Positions 24,941 to 36,600 of a stretch of 64,000 nucleotides of DNA are shown here, in pieces (the stretch's first letter is position 1; the number at the start of each line of letters is the position of its first letter). The notes beneath the pieces are model-generated. The model was not told where the DNA came from. It ran no database searches and saw only the letters and a program-made list of their open reading frames with translations. The stretch is from Microbotryum silenes-acaulis (lineage: Eukaryota; Basidiomycota; Microbotryomycetes; Microbotryales; Microbotryaceae), in the NCBI GenBank assembly GCA_003665825.1, contig QPFY01000005.1:558001-622000 (forward strand), read 5' to 3'. The position numbers and the translations under genes were made by a program.

Positions 24941-27112
24941 CAAGGGTAGGTGTGAGTGCAAGCAGTTGGGCGAGTGGTTCGAGTAGGTAGGTAGGTACGT
25001 AGTCGAGAGATGACAAGAGACCTGGAGAGCAAGGGAACCTCGCGGCGCGGTGCTAGAAGATGAGGACGGACGGAGAAGGGGACGGGAAGGGAGCGGCCGT
25101 TCAGGAAGGCCAAGCACGCACGCGAGAGAGCACGCGCGGACGGAAGCGATCCTCAGGCTCAGCGCGGCAAAGCCTGGCAGGCGACGCGGCCACGACGAGA
25201 TCGCCAGACAAATCGGGATTCTGATCTTCCTGCCCCCTAGTCGACATCCGGACTCTGGTCTGCTTGATGGGAATTCTTACGAGCCCCGAGCCCCTTAAGG
25301 CCCACCTCTGAATACCCATGGTGAGTATCTCATTCAGTCAGTTCAGAGATCTCCGAGTACCCCGCCGATAGCGTCGTACGCCATGTGATCACCGACCACG
25401 CCTTGCATAATTTAAGAGTCAAGAATTGAACTGTCAGCGGCGATGGCCACCTACTTATAGTAATTAGTAGTAGTCACAGAGTAATCTACGAAGCAGTCAA
25501 GTTAGGGACGGGGCGACCGGTCGAACGCCGAGCGGCCGCGGGTTCCGTCCGCCCACGTCTTGACGGAGGGTCAGCAAAGGTACGCGATCTGTCGTCATGT
25601 CACGCGCCAAGCCGACGAAGAAGCGGTCGGCAGACCTTGGACTACATGATTCGTAAAACGCACATGGCAGAATAAAGAGCACATTTCGATGGAGGTGTTC
25701 AGTAGTGGTGCAATCATTTGAGTAGCTACATAGATATGGAAATCCCCAAACTGATGATCGCCCTTGCACGAGTCGGAAGGCCCTTTGCCTCCATGAGCGC
25801 GCTCGCTTCGCCTGCGCGAGCATGAGCCCCTACATGGCAATCTTTGCCGGAGAGATTTGCTCTACTTTCTCTTTCGAGGGCCAACGATGTGTCAACTTCA
25901 CCACCTAGGACCATGTAGGTGCCACTCTTACCCCTCGAAGGCCTACTGAACCATGCCATTTCTCGATCCGGCAAGTTTTCATCGGCCAGAAGCCACCGCG
26001 AAGACCCATGTCTTGCCCCTAGGATGGGCTTGCACAGCAAAACAACGTTCCGCTCCAACTCCTTTCTTTCCCATCCTTTTTCATCAGGTGGTCTGGAAAA
26101 TTCAATGCATGATACTTTGACTAATCGACTGTGGGGAATTCATGCATATGACCGCAATATCGAAGCTCCCAATCTGGCCGGCCGGAAGCGGGGCAGTCAG
26201 AGGCGGTGGTAGATAATAGCTCGAGGGCCGTGCTCCAACAAATTCGGCACAGCTGGTGTTGGAATAATTGTGCATAGGCAGAGTCGGATGTAAAACGTCG
26301 GACGGGCATTGCACCGAGAAGCACTGGTATACCAGCAATTCTCGCATCTGGTCGCTTGAACTTTGCACCAGCCCATCCGAGTTGATGAATAATCGCGGTA
26401 ATGCGAGCTCACGTTCCAAAACGGAAGGGATCGCCACGGAAGCTTGTTTGAGCGGCGCCGCTCCTTCAACCGCCCTTAATTCTTCGGTGCACTGGCGAGC
26501 CCCTACGCTTGTCACGTGTCTACAGTGACCTCAGGTACATTCAAAGGGGCTGATCCTAATCGCGCCGCGCAGCGGCAAAGAAAAGCCGATCGGATCGGCA
26601 GCCTCCTGGGCCGGTAGCAAGTTTGGCCCGGCAACAGCCGAAACGTCCTGTTCAAGTCCGTCACGTTTCGACTAGAACAGTTGATCCGCCGGCTGTAGAA
26701 GGCTGTATGTATTTCTGGAGGGAGGAAATGATTATATCTTGACATCAATCTTATGAGAAACGAGAAATCTGCTTTCATTGTTAACCATTTTGGGACGACG
26801 AGTCGCTGTATGAGCAAGCTTGCTCGAGCTGAGCTCAAGGAGCACGTGATCCGTCGCTGATAGCATGTCGCTTTGTCGCCGGTTCTGCAGCTCTTCGCTC
26901 CTCTGCTGCTTCTCACATTGCACTCACGCGATAACTCGTTCTGCGGGACACACACTCTACTACATCAACCAGCTTTCTTGAAATGGACTACCTCGCGTCT
27001 GCTCGAAGGCTCTGATTCCCAGAGGGGCAGCAGAGACGTCGGCAACGTGACTGAGCTGAGCGAGGCTGAGCGCGCCGCCAGCTGCCCCCAGCCTCCGCCA
27101 GCGAGGCTGCTC
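24941..27112. other. Gene-free, repeat-rich interval
   Basis: No supported coding region. The stretch is more AT-rich and less codon-biased than the flanks (notably about 25,320-26,900) and leads into the long inverted repeat. Possible degraded transposon sequence, without a recognisable domain. Confidence 0.45.
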
Positions 27113-27824
27113 GCGCACCTCCTCCGCACAACCCGACTCCCGCTCTAATCGCACAGACGCCACCGCCAACAACCTCGAACAATCGCAGATCCAAAGCTCA
27201 GTGGCAATGACGCCTTCGCGAGAAGCAGCAGCGCGAAATCGATCAACACGACGTCGCGCAAACTGGATCGTCAAGTCAATCTGCACAGGCAGCAGGCAGT
27301 CTCAATGTCGCACGGCAAGTGCGACGGGCCCGCAGTCCTTCACCTCCGGGCTTGAGATTCGTTCGTCCACGCTTTGAAGCAGTTCCAGACCTCTCTCGCG
27401 TCGCCGGTTCAAGTACAGACGCAACTGCGACTTCAGCCACTACTGTCGTCGATCGACGATCCGCGGCGCAGCGTCAACAGAGAGCGATCGACAGTAGTGG
27501 CTGAAGTCGCAGTTGCGTCTGTACTTGAACCGGCGACGCGAGAGAGGTCTGGAACTGCTTCAAAGCGTGGACGAACGAATCTCAAGCCCGGAGGTGAAGG
27601 ACTGCGGGCCCGTCGCACTTGCCGTGCGACATTGAGACTGCCTGCTGCCTGTGCAGATTGACTTGACGATCCAGTTTGCGCGACGTCGTGTTGATCGATT
27701 TCGCGCTGCTGCTTCTCGCGAAGGCGTCATTGCCACTGAGCTTTGGATCTGCGATTGTTCGAGGTTGTTGGCGGTGGCGTCTGTGCGATTAGAGCGGGAG
27801 TCGGGTTGTGCGGAGGAGGTGCGC
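27113..27824. repeat. Long perfect inverted repeat (336-bp arms, 40-nt loop)
   Basis: The left arm at 27113-27448 is the reverse complement of the right arm at 27489-27824, with a 40-nt unpaired centre. I compared the arms along their length and saw no mismatch. Each arm therefore carries the same frames facing outward or inward (for example a frame beginning MQIDLTIQFARR and one beginning MRRARSPSPPG), but none resembles a known protein. A transcript through it would form a long hairpin. Confidence 0.93.
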
Positions 27825-28377
27825 ACAGGTCGTCTCAGTCTGCTTCGGGAAGCAGAGTCATATGGTCTGCTTTGATTGAAAATGGAACCTCGGCGAACGT
27901 AAAGTAGGCAGTACATGCTCCTAACCGCTGGGACGCTGGAACCCCTGGCGCCATGACTGTGACAAAATGCGAGCTGAGAGACGGTGGCTGTGTCGTGTGA
28001 CTGGGCGGATCCGCCGGATCATGGAACCTCGGCGAACGTAGGCGAAACGGCCTGTGGCTGACCGGTGGCACTGTGACCCATTCTGAAACAGCGCTAGCTC
28101 GCTGGGACGCGCTGGACCGAGAGCCGTTGCAGAACCGAAACTGTAATGACGTCACGCCACATGGATTGTCTCCTGTTTGTCTCCCGCTCTTTGTCTCCCG
28201 AGACCTGGCCCACGTTTTGTCCTCCGTAGCCCCCCCCCCCCCCCCCCCACATGCGCTACGCACTTCCCAAGGGAAATTGCCCCTGTCTGACTCCGAAGTC
28301 TAACACGTCATGCCAACGATTGAACGCGCCACCAGACGGAAAGCTGCCTTTACCGGAGGAGTTGTGCATCAAATGCC
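27825..28377. other. Spacer between the two inverted repeats
   Basis: Non-coding in appearance. It contains two copies of a GGAACCTCGGCGAACGTA unit (near 27,883 and 28,023) and the poly-C tract at 28230-28248. Confidence 0.5.
28230..28248 (+). repeat. C19 homopolymer
   Basis: Nineteen consecutive C residues, flanked by GTAG and ACATG. Length is likely to vary between reads or strains. Confidence 0.85.
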
Positions 28378-29180
28378 GAGGGAGCATATCGCACAACGTC
28401 GTTCTCTTTCGTGTCCGTGAAATGTGCGACCGGCCGGAGCCACGGAATGCCACTGTCGTCGACTAGTGAGGACGCGAACGTAGCCCGACCTGCGTGGTAG
28501 TGCGTGGTTCAAGAAAGGGCGCGTCAGGGGCTGGGCTCGTCGGGGAAGTGCGTGGAACGCTCCGCTCCACTCACGGTATGGTTTGTCGTTTCTCAACGCG
28601 TGTATCTTGGTGATGTATTGGATGTTGTTTTCGGGACCGATGATCTCGAAGTAATCCGTGTGTACGGCTTCATACTTAGACCGACGGGTACTATCCACCC
28701 CTATCATCAGCAAAATGGGCACTCGGCGCGCACCGCTTAAGGACGCTTAAGGACGCTTAACAAGACGCGGGGCTTAAGGACGTCTTGTTAAGCGTCCTTA
28801 AGCGTCCTTAAGCGGGGCTTAAGCGCCTTTAAGCGGTGCGCGCCGAGTGCCCATTTTGCTGATGATCGGATCCCCCCCAGTCAAGTAAAGCCTTACACAC
28901 GGATTACTTCGAGATCATCGGTCCCGAAAACAACATCCAATACATCACCAAGATACACGCGTTGAGAAACGACAAACCATACCGTGAGTGGAGCGGAGCG
29001 TTCCACGCACTTCCCGGACGAGCCCAGCCCCTGACGCGCCCTTTCTTGAATCACGCAGGTCCGACTACGTTCGCGTCCCCACTGGTCGGCGAAAACGGCA
29101 ATCCGTGGCCCCGCCTGTTCGCACGTTTCACGGACACGAAAGAGAGCGACGTCGTACGATATGTTCGCTTGGCGTTTGAG
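28378..29180. repeat. Second, diverged inverted repeat (about 287-bp arms)
   Basis: The segment ending at 28664 and the segment beginning at 28894 are reverse complements over roughly 287 bp each, with scattered substitutions and small indels, so the arms are older than those of the first inverted repeat. In the coding direction of the right arm both encode HTDYFEIIGPENNIQYITKI and YREWSGAFHALP. The 230-nt centre contains the tighter hairpin at 28703-28866. Confidence 0.85.
28703..28866. repeat. Inner hairpin with 38-bp perfect arms and CTTAAGGA repeats
   Basis: 28703-28740 and 28829-28866 are exact reverse complements. Between them are head-to-tail GCTTAAGGAC units on the left and their complements on the right, which also pair. 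The arrangement resembles the fused termini of a small terminal-inverted-repeat element, but no transposase lies inside. Confidence 0.88.
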
Positions 29181-29309
29181 GCACAGCGACACTCGGGTAA
29201 AGACGGCTTCGACGTTGTCGAGCGAGCCCCGGAGGATGCGATTATCCAGGCCGTAAAGGCCCACCTCGACAAGCACTTCGAAGACATGATCGACGTTTCC
29301 GCCGGGTAA
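28894..29309 (+). pseudogene. Coding fragment of unknown (possibly transposon) protein
   Basis: An open frame runs to a stop at 29309 and reads HTDYFEIIGPENNIQYITKI, then a long segment with PWPRLFARFTDTKESDVVRY and AVKAHLDKHFEDMID. It has no start codon at its 5' end because the frame runs out of the repeat junction. The inverted copy at 28378-28664 encodes the same first part, so at least one copy is a fragment. I do not recognise the family; a retroelement gag-type or nuclease origin is possible. Confidence 0.45.
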
Positions 29310-30060
29310 TGCATCTCCATCATCACTGATTGTGCACACTTCATCAGCAATGTAAGGTTCTGGTAGCGAGTCAATCGGCAAGCTCCAACATGGTAGATAA
29401 GATTACGGCCAAGGATCGGTCAACGTTGAGTCAGCGCAAAGATCAACGTAACTATGCGCTCCACGTCTCGTCTAGCCCCGCGATTAAACTCGCAAACGCG
29501 TTGTTCACGGTTGTCGGCATCGTTGGAGCATTGTGGGCGAGTTGTTGTTGTAAGATGGGATTCGCGTTTTGGATCCCCAGGTTCGATTGGTGGACAGTTG
29601 GGCTAATTCAACACCTGCGCGTCCTTGGCTGCCTGTCTCGTCCCTACAAACTCCCTGCTTATGAGGTTGTGGTGTTCCGAACTGTCCGGCTTGGGGTGGG
29701 GACAAAGCGCACGTCCCGAATGCCACGACCTTAAGCAGGAGCCTGAAGGGGTGAGACAGGTAGCAAAGGACGCGCAGCTTTCGTATCAGCAAACTCTTCA
29801 CCAATCGAACCTGGCCATCCAAAACGCTAATCCCGTCTTCCAACAACAACAACTCGCCTACAACGTTCCAACGACCCTGACGCTAACACCGCGAACAACT
29901 CGTTTGCGAGAGAGCGGAACGAACATGAAGGCTCGCCGAGCAAGCGTGGACGTCACGAATCCCGCGAACGCGCCGGCGATGGAGAGGAAATCCCGACACC
30001 AGGCGTACGGAACCCACGCTGGGACGAGGAGCAGAGGATGCATATTGTGAGTATTTGGCT
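29310..30060 (+). other. Retroelement-like remnant
   Basis: Mostly broken sequence. Near 29,860-30,050 one frame reads a charged, Arg/Glu-rich stretch (NSFARERNEHEGSPSKRGRH and then NPRWDEEQRMH) directly before the endonuclease-like fragment. It could be the end of an ORF1 of the same non-LTR element, but no zinc knuckle is visible. Confidence 0.35.
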
Positions 30061-30189
30061 CGAGCAAGTTCCTCGGGACGCATCTGACGGCGCATTACTA
30101 CTCATTATTGCAGGATTCATAAACGAAGACTCCGAGTACCGAAGACACCGTCCTCCTCATTTTCTCAGTACACTCAGCAAATGCTTTCT

Positions 30190-30529
30190 TCTTGCAATGA
30201 CGAGTATTGTCTGCCACATATCAGTCCCAACAAGAAGTGCCATACTGCTTGTTACCCCCGCGTTGAACACCCATCGGGTCGACGCGGCAACTCCGATCTC
30301 GGTTGCAAGCCTCAACGTGAATGGACTCGCAGACCCAGTCAAGCTCCAGCAAATTCAACAAACCTTAATAGACTTGAGTCACCACGTCATTGGTCTTACT
30401 GAGCTAACGTTTAGAGTGGATACACAGCTCCCTCTCGACGTAGCCGGATTTGAATCGCATCTCACGCACTCCGTTCGGGCCGGCTCGGCGGAGCCTCGTA
30501 GCGAGGGTATAGTCCCTGCTTCAGCTTGA
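30190..30529 (+). mobile_element. LINE-type endonuclease fragment
   Basis: A frame ending at 30529 contains ISVASLNVNGLADPVKLQQI followed by a helix and HHVIGLTEL, the SLNVNGL...LTE signature of the apurinic-type endonuclease domain at the start of ORF2 in non-LTR retrotransposons. Only the first about 75 residues of the domain are present; there is no catalytic His or reverse transcriptase downstream. The element is truncated at its 3' side, where sequence of the next gene region follows. Confidence 0.55.
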
Positions 30530-30695
30530 CACATAGCACCCTGGCCCGATTTTTCGTCCCCATTGGGCTCGCTCTTCTTGTCCATGCTCGTCGGCGAGTA
30601 CTTTGCAATTCTTGGGTTGTGACATACGTTGCTCGGGTAGTTGCGACAACGGGTGTAGCGGTGAGCCGAGGTTCTAGGCCGCGACAGAGCAGGGT

Positions 30696-31946
30696 TCACG
30701 GGGTGGGTCGTCGTCGGTCTCCGTGCCCGATGTTGCCGAGAGCGCCATGATTCGTTCCGGGTTTTGACACAGGTCGCGAGCGTGTAATTTCAACAGGATT
30801 CCTATGGTATCCCAAAAGAAAGTCATCAGAGATGCGACTTGAATCGATGAAGGCCACGGAAGTGGACCGTGTCGTCGTGAACTGACCCATGGCGACGAGC
30901 GCCGAATCTTCGAAAGCTCGATCCGCATTCCTCCACTCCTTCTTCCATCCGACCACTTTCTGCGACGTCGACAACGGATTGGCGCGCAACGCCTTTTTGA
31001 ACTTTTTCCACTGTCTTTCGCTGGCCATCTCAAAGCAGCGTTCCTCGGACGCAAACTCGTCGGCGTGGAGCTCCTCAAAGTGTTGTAGCACCGACGGAGA
31101 CTGAAAGGGCTCGTCTATGGTGAGAGGCAGGACGATGTTGTACGATGCGGCAAGCCGGCGAGAGACGTGAGAATGGAGGCTCGAGAGAAGAGACTGTAGA
31201 CAAAAGGAAGCGGTGACCTTGTGTCAGCGATCGCAATGTATCAGTCCAACGCCAGTGGGGCTGTTGTGGCCTACCCCTGATGGATGATCTTGAGCGGACG
31301 GGCAAGAGTTTCAATCGGTCGTCAGCTGCGGCACGTCTGCTCCGAGTATGGTGTGCCACGGCTCACCTGGCGGTACTCGGACATTCACATCGTCCACCTT
31401 GGGCACATTGGGAATTGCCAGTCTCCTTCTTTTGCTCCAGGTCCGCGACTGGGGCTTGGCTCTCTTGCGCGCCTTCTCCGGGGACCCGACGCCGCCGGAC
31501 GGCGCTGCGGTATCGGATTGTTCGTCGCCCCCATCGCGCGCTTCGGTCTCGTCGTTCCTGCTCAAGCCATCCTCGTCGGTCTCGTTCTCCCTCGAGGTTC
31601 CGCTTCGCGTGCGCGCATACTTTGGGGCGCTCTTGCGCACGGCCGAGTGGATCTGGTGCAATCGCTTGGCCTCTGCCTCGAGGTGCCGCGTCAAAGCGTC
31701 CGCCGCGGGTCCGATGTCGAACACGCGGGCAAGGTGCTCGAGCTTGCGCATTTCAGTGTTGCGTTGGTGCTTGCTGGAGAGCGTCTGGGTCGCCGGTGCG
31801 AGTTGAGGCAAGGAGGGGAGAAGCTCGTAGATGGATGGGATCGGGGGTGGGGCATCGCGATTTCGCTTGCGCTCATTGGGTGGACGCCATACATCGCGAG
31901 ACTGAGTTGGACTTTGGACGTGATCGTCGCCCGATGTACTAGACAT
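30696..31946 (-). CDS. Unknown protein, about 390 residues
   Basis: I do not recognise this protein. Three exons are likely: 31946 to about 31,370, a short one near 31,330-31,270, and one from about 31,196 to 30696. The N-terminal part is charged and low-complexity (DEDGLSRNDETEARDGGDEQ) after a helical segment with KLEHLARVFDIGPAADALTR; a basic KARKRAKPQSRTWSKRRR stretch looks like a nuclear localisation signal. The C-terminal part is a more globular sequence, SVLQHFEELHADEFASEERC and ERQWKKFKKAL. The splices keep frame (VPP|ADDRLKLL and SLLSSLHSHVSRRL after CTACAG). The exact C-terminus is uncertain. It is divergent from RRP43. A mating-type homeodomain protein was considered, but no WFxNRR motif is present. 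Confidence 0.55.
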
Positions 31947-32188
31947 TGTACATAGCTCGATGCAGGCCCACCGGGGCACGCGAGGGGATGAATAGTCGGA
32001 GCGAGCAACAGGGAGAGAGGGAGAGAGGGAGAGAGGGAGCAAGGCCGGCCGGCATCACGTGGGGGACACTCGCGGGGGCGAGTAGGCTGCGAAGAGGCGC
32101 GAGTCCGGGTCCGTGCTCGTCGCCTCCGCGCTTGCTTTCGCTCTCAGCTCATCACACCTCCGCGAACCCCTCCAGCCTGCGCTACAGC
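31947..32188. promoter_or_regulatory. Divergent spacer with GGGAGA repeat
   Basis: This 242-bp gap separates the start codons of the unknown gene and RRP43. It includes a GGGAGAGA tandem tract (about 32,010-32,040) and must contain both promoters. Confidence 0.5.
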
Positions 32189-33592
32189 ATGTCGATCGAA
32201 AACGAAGCCAGCGCCTCGGCTGGACCGTCGTCCTTGACCCCGGCACTCTTCAAGCGACTGCACCCCAAGCCGTACCTCGAGCGCTTCCTGCAGGAACGAC
32301 TGCGCCCCGATGGGCGACCGCTTGATCACGAACATGCAGCCTGGAGGGATGCGAGCATCAATATCGGTAGGATGTTTTGGACATACGCTTCGTTCACTTG
32401 GTCCCGAGTCTGGCGATGTAGCGTACTAGCCCGGCTGGCTCCTCCGGGACGAGCTCAGAGGCATCCAATGGAATGGAAACCGGAGACCAATGGATCATGC
32501 GTGGGATCAAACGCTCGAATTCAGTCGCTCATCTCACTCCAACCGACCGTCCTTTGTTCTTCGCAGGCTCGATCGCAACAGCGCCTTCCTCGGCCCTGGT
32601 CCGACTCGGCAAGACGACAGTCGTGTGTGGCATCACACTCGAAATCGCACCGCCCGACATGGCCACACCAACACATGGATTCATAGGTGGGTCAAGACAA
32701 GATCGAAGGGAGTGCTCCTATTCGCTACCGTACTGAACTCACCGCTCGTACCCTTTCCTGAAAATTTCAGTGCCGAATATCGATCTGCCTCCCCTGTGTT
32801 CGTCCCTCTTCCGACCGGGACCGCCAGCCGATGAAGCTCAAGTGCTGTCTTCACGACTACGTGACACCCTTTTATCGTGAGTAGATATCCCTTTCGTTTC
32901 CTCGCTTTGTGAAGTGTAACTCACGCGCATACATTTGGCCCCCGCCCACCAGGTCAAACTATGTTTCGCTCGACTCGCTCTGCATCGAACCTTCCAAAGC
33001 CGCCTGGGTCATCTACCTCGACCTCATCTGCCTCAACTACGACGGCAGCGTACTGGATGCCAGCGTACTAGCCGCCGTAGCGGCATTACGGAATCGTACG
33101 CTCCTTCATCCGTACCGTTCTTTACCCGTGACGACGCCCATTTTTTGACATTGAGTTCGACCTTTATGCGACAGTGAAACTCCCTCAAGCTACGTGGGAC
33201 GTCGATACCTTGAGCACGATATGCGAACCCATCTCGGATGAAGAGCCTGGACGTGCACTCCAGCTGGCAGAGACAGTACCCTTGACACTCTCTTTCGGTC
33301 TCTATGAAGAGTTTAGTCCCGTTTCCGGCGTCAGCGGGTGTCGGATCCTCAGAAGCTAACGGAAAAGCCCCTCCACACCGACAGTGACCTCCTTCCCGAC
33401 CCTACATTATTCGAATCGCAGCTGTGCACATCCCAAATCTCCATCACCGTCGCGGCATCGTCGTCGCGGCTACTGCAAGTGCAACAAAGTGGTGCGACGG
33501 GGTCAAAGTCGTCGGTCGAGATTCTCAAAGCGTGCTTGAACCAAGCGAGGACAAGAGCGAAACAGCTGCTCGTATTACTCAATTCTTCGTAG
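32189..33592 (+). CDS. RRP43: Exosome core subunit RRP43 (EXOSC8)
   Basis: A catalytically inactive RNase PH-like subunit of the hexameric ring of the nuclear and cytoplasmic RNA exosome. Six exons join in phase: 32189-32366, 32567-32686, 32771-32876, 32953-33095, 33175-33310 and 33385-33592, giving 296 residues, close to the human length (276). Recognised segments in order: [94 protein letters not shown] and [12 protein letters not shown], then [20 protein letters not shown] and a helical end. The fifth intron begins GTTTAG, a weak donor, but the frame and family sequence (YED|DLLPDP) support it. It ends 81 bp from the stop of SMC5, which is convergent. Confidence 0.95.
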
Positions 33593-33673
33593 TATCAAAA
33601 TCATGTCGACGAATCGAAAGAGAGCCCTCCATGTAACTATATAAGAAGAAGACGAAAAAGGGACGGATCCTCT

Positions 33674-36600
33674 CTATAATGAGCGATTCGCGATGCGACG
33701 TCTGCGATCCTTGACGATCTTGGCGAGCGAGAGCTGTCCTGCCGGCGGAAGCCACGGACCAGAGCTAGATTGGATTCGAATGTCGACAAAGGTTGGTAAG
33801 CAGCTTGTTACTGGTGAGGCGGAGGAGACCCAGCACAACTCACTTGATGACCAACACCTTCATCGTAGGATGGTATTGCAGATCCGGGAGAAGCCTGCGG
33901 GAGAGAACACCATCTCTGGTCAGCTCTTCTGGGAAAGTGATCGAGCACACCGAAGCTCGGTCGAAGCAAGACTGACTTTGGTGTGAGCAAGAAGTACTGC
34001 CCGACATCCGGCTTCGACGTCGTCCTGACGAGCGCATTGTGGACGTTTCGCTCCACGCGCTGATCCATACCTTGATTGATTTCGTCGACGAGGGCGAAAG
34101 GGGCCTTGGCGAGCTCGGCAAGCGACATAAGGTACATGACCGTCGTCAAGGCGCGTTCTCCTCCCGACTGACGATGCGCCGTCAAAACCTTGAGCGGCTC
34201 ATTGTCTCGGAACGAGACGAGGATCTCGATGCCCCACTTAGCGTAGTCGTCGTCGTTGGCGAGGCGAACTTCTCCCAACAAGCCGAGGTTATCGAACGCG
34301 GCGCGGAAGCCCGTGCAGATGCGTTCAACGAGCTCCTCGAGCGCCGGCAGCCACACCTCGTGGACGGCTTGGAGTCGCTCGGTCGAGGTGGCGAGGCTCG
34401 CTTGGCTGCCTTCGAGCGTCGAGCGCAGTCGCTCCACCTCGGCTTTGCCCTCCTTGTATCGCTTCACAATCTCGGGACTGATGGCGACCGTCACGTTGAG
34501 CTTGGCCTCGGCCTCGGCGTGGCGCGTCATTAGTTGCTCCGTCTCAATCTGTCCTTTTTGGCGTGCTTCATCAACCGCCAGCTTAATGTCCTCGCTGGCG
34601 GCTTCCAAGTCGCGGTCGGCAGCTGCATGCATAGCTTTGGCGGATCGGTACAGCTCCCTCACCCGGGCTTTGACTGTGTTTCGGGACGAGTGCCGGACCA
34701 ATTCAGTGCTCAGTTCCGCTGTATCGGTGATCGCCTCTACGGGGCTCGTAACCATTCATCGTTCCATCGTTAGACTTACGTTCATCGACCTCCTGTCGCT
34801 TCTCTGTCAATGCGACATCCTGGGCGTTGGCCGAATCATCCATCGCCTTCAAGTCGTTGTCGACCTGCATCTGGCGGATCGCAAGGCCTGCCGCTGCGAC
34901 TTGCGAGCTAACGAGCTTCGTCGTCCACATGTTGTGCTTCGACACGGCGGCAAGGTGCTTCTCAATTTGCTCCGACATTCTGCCGCGCAGCTGCGCCCGT
35001 TTCTGTTCGCTCGTCGGCTTGGCCTTTTCACGCTTGAGCTGGCTGACGAGCACCTCTGTACAAAGAAAATGCGATGCCGCGCTATAAGCAGGAGAACACT
35101 CGTATGCTCGCCGAGTCATAAGGCCGACGTACCTCGCTTTGCCACGAGCTTGGCCCGTTGCTTCTTCTTGTCCTCCATCTTGGTCTTTTGACCCTGCAAT
35201 GCTTTCTGTGGACACGCAAGGAAACAAGGTCAGCCAGACCAAAAACAAATCCCTCAAGCGAAACAAGGCCGATCGCACAGTCACTAACCCTCTCTTCATC
35301 CAGAGTATGACGCTGTCGATCAAGATCAGCGAGTTTGGCGTTAATCTTGGCGAGGCTGCGAATTGCCTCATCGCGTCGGCTTGTGGCATCAGCCGTGCGG
35401 GCAGTGATTTCCTGAACACCCGACGCGTCGCCTATATTAAAATTGGGGGCACATCAACAACAACCTCTTTTCCTCGAAGCCGCAAACGGACACAGAGCTC
35501 GCTCGACTTACTTGCGCCAATCAACACCTTCGCGGTGCCGAGGCTGCGTTGTTCGATCTGCGATTCCTTGCGGCCATACCTCGAGTGCGTGATGGTGAAA
35601 GAGCCTTCTTGCGTTACCCACTTGCGACACTGGTATTTTCGGGATGCATCATGGTTGACGTCGCGCTTCGTGAGTTGAAGGGGCTGTTCGCGCCGGCATA
35701 TTGAGCAGGGTCATCAGCTGGAATTGTCGACAAGGTTGCATTTTTGCAAGTGCAGTGATAACGTACGATGGAGCCGTAGCTGAGATCCTTCGAAAGCCAG
35801 GTAAGAACAGCTTCGGGTCCTTCGAGAAGATCGGTGGTGAAGGCGTCAAAGCCCATTTCGGCCAGCTGCATGGGGCAGCGGGAGATTTCAACGGATCAGA
35901 GATGCCAGATTTCGGTGTATAGAAGCATAATGCGAGGCAACGTACCTGCTCCTTATTGAACTGCGCGGGGTATCTCTCGCGAGTGTAGTCCTTGCCGATC
36001 TCCTGACCGTTCGCTTTGATTCGGGTGCCGTTCGCCTGAACCTTGTCATTGACCTCGCGCATGAAGTAGTCGTAGTCCTCTCGTTCCTCAAACAAAAAGT
36101 TCTGGGCGACCCGGTACAAGTAGCAAAGTCAGCGACTTCGTGTGGTCGAGTGAGCAACACAGGCGACATCGTCGCCGCCGATTGGGGACCGACCTTGAAC
36201 ACATGCAAAGCAATCGGCTCCTCGATCAAGTTGGCGTGTTGTTCATGGCCATGTTTGATGAAAAGAGTGAGGCGGGGCGGCTCGTACACTTTACCCTTGA
36301 ACTTGTGTTGGGTCGCACGGAGCCATTCGACGGCCTTCCAGGTGTCGGGTTCATATTTCCTCAAAGCTTCCTCGCGTTGATTCTTGATGTTGTTCAAGTT
36401 CTTCAACCTAGAAGAGATCACGAGGTTACGGAAGGAGGAAGAGAGGAAATAAGTTGGTCGCTCAAGGACCACGCGTACTGGGCGGCAGCATTGGAACGGA
36501 CTTTTTATCTTGTAGAGCGATCTCCCTATCGCATTGATGAACCTGTCGCTCGAAGTCCTCTTTGGGCGCGTCGGCCTGGGCGGCCCGGTCCTTGATCTCG

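Noticed and set aside
27113..29180. CRISPR-like or satellite array
   Set aside because: Repeats are inverted pairs, not regularly spaced direct repeats, and the genome is eukaryotic.
28962..29309. Complete gene starting at 28962
   Set aside because: The similar frame continues upstream of this ATG into the repeat junction, and the inverted copy shows the same, so the ATG is internal to a fragment.
30696..31946. Mating-type homeodomain gene
   Set aside because: The divergent layout and basic stretch suggested it, but no homeodomain WFxNRR motif is present and the partner is RRP43.
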